From Kocuria coralli (lineage in GTDB: Bacteria > Actinomycetota > Actinomycetes > Actinomycetales > Micrococcaceae): a stretch of 64,000 nt of DNA. The position numbers were made by a program, and so were the translations under genes. The notes beneath the pieces are model-generated. The model had not been told where the DNA came from, made no database searches, and worked only from the letters and a program-made list of their open reading frames with translations. Numbering within the stretch: position 1 is the stretch's first letter; each line of letters opens with the position of its first letter. The stretch lies in contig NZ_ML708615.1 of NCBI RefSeq assembly GCF_008831305.1, positions 124,001 through 188,000 of the forward strand. The letters are read 5' to 3'. Shown here in pieces: positions 60,862 through 64,000 of this stretch.

Positions 60862-61830
60862 CTACCGCTGGGATGAGACGTAGCCGGCTTGGAGGTCGAC
60901 GACCTTCGGGAAGGGCTCCCCCGCGATCCACCGATCCCAGTTCTCCATGTACTGCTCCGCCAGCCTGTCCATCCACCCTTCGGTGTTGCCGGACAGGTGA
61001 GCGGTGATGACCGTGTTGGTCGCGTCCCACAGCGGGTGCCCGGCAGGCAGTGGCTCCGGATCGACCACGTCGAGGCCGGCTCCGGCGATCGTGCCGTTCT
61101 CCAATGCCTGCACCAGGTCGTCCGTCCGCGTCGAGGCGCCGCGGCCGATGCTGATGAAACGCGCGGTCGATGGCAGCGCGGCGAAGACCTCCGCGTCGAA
61201 CATCCCACGGGTGGACTCCGTGAGCGGAGCGGCATTGATGAGCCAGTCGACATTGGCCAGGTGAGCCGTGAGATCGGCCGTGTCGTGAATCTCGGTGAAG
61301 TCCTCGTCCCCCGGGCGAGCCCGGCTCGCGGCACCCGTCACCACCACGCCGACGGCGCCCAGCAGCTGTGCGATCCGCCGGCCGATCCCGCCGGTGCCCA
61401 CCACCAGGGCCCGGGTGCCGGCCACGTGCTCCAGCTCCCGGGTGCGCCAATCGTGGCGGCGCTGCAGAGCCAGGCCCTCCTCGGTTTTCTTGGCGAACAT
61501 GAGCACCATGTGGAGCATGTATTCGGCGATGGCCTGGTCGAAGACGCCGTGGGCGTTGGTCACCGTGATGTCCAAGTCGACCAGCGGCGGGAAGCGCAAG
61601 GAGTCGACGCCTGCGCTGGCGGCGTGCACCCAGCGCAGAGAGTCCGCTCCACCGATCGCGTCTTCGAGGGCCGACGAGAAGAAGTCCCACATCAGCAGGG
61701 CGTCGGCACCGGACAGCGCGGAGGCGAGCCCGTCCGCTTCCGTCCACCGCACCTCGGCGTCCTCGCTCAGCCGGTCGAAGACGGCGGGACGGTAGCGGCC
61801 GGGGCTGGTGAGGATGGTGAGGGTGGTCAT
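60862..61830 (-). CDS. D-2-hydroxyacid dehydrogenase
   Basis: 322 residues. The NAD site ALVVGTGGIGRRIAQLLGAVGVVVTG, the catalytic Arg in ISIGRGAS, Glu in GLDVVDPEPLP and the His in VITAHLSG identify the D-isomer 2-hydroxyacid dehydrogenase family. It reduces 2-oxoacids such as phosphoglycerate, glyoxylate or pyruvate; the substrate cannot be assigned. It is convergent with the P-loop kinase by 11 bp. Confidence 0.92.
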   Translation of the reverse strand: MTTLTILTSPGRYRPAVFDRLSEDAEVRWTEADGLASALSGADALLMWDFFSSALEDAIGGADSLRWVHAASAGVDSLRFPPLVDLDITVTNAHGVFDQAIAEYMLHMVLMFAKKTEEGLALQRRHDWRTRELEHVAGTRALVVGTGGIGRRIAQLLGAVGVVVTGAASRARPGDEDFTEIHDTADLTAHLANVDWLINAAPLTESTRGMFDAEVFAALPSTARFISIGRGASTRTDDLVQALENGTIAGAGLDVVDPEPLPAGHPLWDATNTVITAHLSGNTEGWMDRLAEQYMENWDRWIAGEPFPKVVDLQAGYVSSQR

Positions 61831-61890
61831 GTCTCAGATCTTGGCACACCGCCGTTGTCCGGCTCGAACCGCGGTGGCTACCCTTCTGAG

Positions 61891-62619
61891 ATGAAACCCG
61901 CGGCCCTGGAGAGAACCCCCGGCGCAGCGCTCCCGCTGTCGCCGAGGACCCTCGCCATCGGGCATGACCATGTGGCGTCGCTCGGTTGGGTGGGCGATGC
62001 GCTGGAAGAGTTCGGCCATCACGTGACCATGATCCATGTGGTGCCCGAGAGCCGCTTCGATCACCCGAACGTGGACTTCGAGTTCCCTGATCCTTCGGAC
62101 TGGGACGCCATCGTGACCACAGGAGCGCCCTGGCCGCGGGAGCTGATCGCCACCTGGCTCCCCCGTGAGATCTCCTTCCTACGGCGAGCCCATGATCTCG
62201 GGATACCGATACTCGGGATCTGCTTCGGCGGCCAGTTGCTGGCCGAGGCTCTCGGTGGTTCGGTGCGCCATCTTGAGAGTCCACGGATCGGCTGGTCCGG
62301 TATTTATCCAAGCCATCCGAGGATTCCTGGCGGGCCGTGGTTCCACTGGAACAGCGACCAGATGGAATCGCCGCCGGGCGCGGAGATCCTGGCGACCTCC
62401 TCCTCGGGCTGCGAAGCGTTTGCCTGCGGCACCTCACTCGGCCTTCAGTTTCATCCGGAGATGACCACGGAGCTCCTCGATGACTGGCTCGCCGCTCAGG
62501 GCGTCGACCACGAGGAACCGTGGGTCCGGCGTCTCCGGGAGCAGACAGGCATGCAGGATAGATCCCGGCTACGGCAGCAAGCCGCGGACATCGTCCGCCT
62601 GTTCCTCGACCGAGCCTGA
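61891..62619 (+). CDS. Type 1 glutamine amidotransferase
   Basis: 242 residues. Catalytic Cys111 in LGICFGGQLLAEALGG, His188 and Glu190 in LQFHPEM form the class I triad. Stand-alone GATase1 proteins of this kind (GuaA-like) hydrolyse glutamine or gamma-glutamyl compounds. TACCCT ends 6 nt before ATG 61891 (leaderless pattern). It is divergent from the hydroxyacid dehydrogenase; no partner synthetase is adjacent. Confidence 0.9.
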   Translation: MKPAALERTPGAALPLSPRTLAIGHDHVASLGWVGDALEEFGHHVTMIHVVPESRFDHPNVDFEFPDPSDWDAIVTTGAPWPRELIATWLPREISFLRRAHDLGIPILGICFGGQLLAEALGGSVRHLESPRIGWSGIYPSHPRIPGGPWFHWNSDQMESPPGAEILATSSSGCEAFACGTSLGLQFHPEMTTELLDDWLAAQGVDHEEPWVRRLREQTGMQDRSRLRQQAADIVRLFLDRA

Positions 62620-62675
62620 CAGCTCGATGAGCCGGGGTCAGCCCGCAGCATCGGACGGCGATGGCCGGCCACCTC

Positions 62676-63299
62676 TCACGCCTCCACGATCTCGCCGTTG
62701 CGCGGCAGCCTGCCCCGAAACGTCAGGGGAACAGCACCGGCCCGGTCGGCCTGCACGGTGTCCATCGCCTGCACGTGCACGTGCGGTTCGGTGCTATTGC
62801 CGGAGTTCCCGCAGCGGCCGAGCGGCTCCCCCACCATGACGCGCTGCCCGGGTCGCACCTCGATGCTGCTCTGCTTGAGGTGGCAGAGCGCGACGACGGT
62901 CCCGGGGCTGCAGTCGGTGCTCTCGATCATGACGTGGTTGCCCGCGAGCGCCGCCCATCCCGCCGCGGCTCGTCGCCACTGGGTCAGCGCGTAGCCGATC
63001 GACGGCAGCCCCCGGTACGCCGGATGGTCGGGTTCGCCGTCGTGCACAGAAACGACGGCCCCGCTGACCGGCGCCAGGAGCGGAAGCCCGAAGCCCGGAA
63101 ACCTCTCCGCCGGCTCGGGACGCGCCAGAGAGCGCAGGGTGAACGGTGCCGTGCGGCCGTCGTCGCCGACCGGGACGAAGTCGATGGCGAAGGAGGTGGC
63201 GAACAGCGCCGTACCGTGGCTGGGCACGCGGTCAGCCGGGCTGTTCTGGGTGAGCCACCGCCCCGTGAAGGGGTATTCCAGCCGGACGGACGCCGTCAT
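62676..63299 (-). CDS. M23-like protein lacking the canonical first motif
   Basis: 207 residues, no signal peptide. GTVVALCHLKQSSIEVRPGQRV, GRCGNSGNSTEPHVHVQAMD and PSHG near the N-terminus match the M23-like subgroup seen at 27669, but the first metal motif is FAID here where that protein has HAID, so the zinc site is incomplete. It may be a regulatory or non-catalytic homologue. The start is tentative. Confidence 0.78.
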   Translation of the reverse strand: MTASVRLEYPFTGRWLTQNSPADRVPSHGTALFATSFAIDFVPVGDDGRTAPFTLRSLARPEPAERFPGFGLPLLAPVSGAVVSVHDGEPDHPAYRGLPSIGYALTQWRRAAAGWAALAGNHVMIESTDCSPGTVVALCHLKQSSIEVRPGQRVMVGEPLGRCGNSGNSTEPHVHVQAMDTVQADRAGAVPLTFRGRLPRNGEIVEA

Positions 63300-63389
63300 A
63301 CTCTCCCCCTTCCACCCCGTTCCTTTTCCGCGTTTCTTTCGTCCCCGATCATCCTCCGGTTCGGGCGGTGCCGGTAGGACGACGGCGAA

Positions 63390-64000
63390 TCAGTCGTCGT
63401 AGCGGTAGAAGCCTTCACCGCTCTTGCGACCGAGCTTGCCGGCGTCGACGTAGGACTTGACCAGGTCGCGGGCCGTGGAGGGAAGCCACGGGTATTCCGC
63501 CAGGTAGTGCTCCTCGATGTCGAGCACGACGTCCAGTCCCACCTGGTCCATCATCGCGAACGGCCCGGCAGCCAGGCCCATGTTGGCCTGCATGATCCCG
63601 TCGACGTCCTGCGGCGTGCTCACGCCTTCGGCCACGACCACCAGCGACTCCCGCTTGATGGCCGCCCAGATGCGGTTGAAGATGAAGCCCGTGCTCTCCT
63701 TCGCCGCGATGAACGGCAGCAGGCCGAAGACCCGCAGTTCGCGATCGAGCAGTTCGAGCACACCGTCGGCGGTCTGCCCGTCGCTCATCAGCTCGACGGC
63801 CATGCTGCGCGGCGGCATCGCGAAGTGCATGTTGAGCACCCGCTCGGGATGGGCGACGTCGGTGATGACCTCACGCGAGGCATAGGAGGAGGAGTTCGTG
63901 GCGAGCAGGGCGTCAGGGTCCGCGATCCGGTCGAGGGTCGCGAACAGGGGCCGCTTGATCTCCAGTCGCTCGGGCACGGCCTCGATCACGAGCCAGGCAC
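63390..64000 (-). CDS. 3-hydroxyacyl-CoA dehydrogenase, 3' part (runs off the window)
   Basis: At least 203 residues in the open frame, with the upstream part cut by the window edge. AWLVIEAVPERLEIKRPLFATLDRIADPDALLATNSSSY is the end of the NAD-binding domain; LNMHFAMPPRSMAVELMSDG and KESTGFIFNRIWAAIKRESLVVVAEGV are typical of the catalytic region, ending GEGFYRYDD. It oxidises 3-hydroxyacyl-CoA in beta-oxidation or butyrate-type pathways. The 5' end lies beyond position 64000. Confidence 0.92.
   Translation of the reverse strand, partial: AWLVIEAVPERLEIKRPLFATLDRIADPDALLATNSSSYASREVITDVAHPERVLNMHFAMPPRSMAVELMSDGQTADGVLELLDRELRVFGLLPFIAAKESTGFIFNRIWAAIKRESLVVVAEGVSTPQDVDGIMQANMGLAAGPFAMMDQVGLDVVLDIEEHYLAEYPWLPSTARDLVKSYVDAGKLGRKSGEGFYRYDD

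Overview
The window is 64 kb of high-GC DNA, about two thirds G+C by eye, with strong G/C preference at third codon positions. The protein families point to an actinobacterium, most likely of the order Micrococcales: ThiO/S/G/F, PspC, a PucR regulator, YceI, MmyB-type regulators and many short-chain dehydrogenases. I cannot name the genus. I see no rRNA, no CRISPR array and no intact insertion sequence or prophage. The genes read as chromosomal accessory metabolism, regulation and transport.

Layout. 0-3.2 kb: PspC protein, membrane proteins, a DUF2975/XRE pair behind a 12-bp inverted repeat, a small methyltransferase, an AraC/VOC pair. 3.2-9.6 kb: proC, a DUF3500 lipoprotein, a sensor kinase with a divergent, frameshifted OmpR-type regulator, and a processive family 2 glycosyltransferase. 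9.7-13.9 kb: GNAT, a hypothetical protein, a nitroreductase-fold protein, MarR and a FUSC membrane protein. 14-18.9 kb: the thiazole cluster thiO-thiS-thiG-thiF on the minus strand and thiE on the plus strand. A tRNA-Gly-like element ends exactly on the thiO start codon, and a duplicated fragment of the nitroreductase-fold gene lies just upstream of thiE. 18.9-24.4 kb: a nucleoside-type module (PucR, MHS-type transporter, ppnP) and a GH3 glycosidase. 24.5-27.6 kb: an HTH gene, a Clp_N-SRPBCC gene with an in-frame stop, and an ABC exporter. 27.7-34.4 kb: M23/ArsR pair, two SDRs, DUF1345, and a four-gene ATGA-coupled redox operon led by an MmyB-type regulator. 34.5-41.4 kb: a sugar/polyol (inositol-like) catabolic cluster with GntR and LacI regulators and a zinc alcohol dehydrogenase. 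41.5-45.6 kb: TetR, a NucS/DUF91-like nuclease, YceI, and an MHS transporter. 45.7-50.4 kb: a type III polyketide synthase operon. 50.8-64 kb: VOC and DHFR-like enzymes, a NarL-type two-component system, SDR/ArsR/SRPBCC genes, P-loop kinases (one frameshifted), a 2-hydroxyacid dehydrogenase, a glutamine amidotransferase, an M23 protein and the 3' part of a 3-hydroxyacyl-CoA dehydrogenase.

Two window-wide observations stand out. Many genes have a TANNNT-like hexamer ending 6-7 nt before the start codon and no Shine-Dalgarno site, the signature of leaderless mRNAs; I used this to choose several starts. Four genes carry a lesion (three single-base frameshifts, one internal stop). The three frameshifts fall in or next to G/C runs, so real decay and sequencing error must be told apart. 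The strongest candidates for something new are the tRNA-like element fused to the thiO start and the five-gene type III PKS operon.
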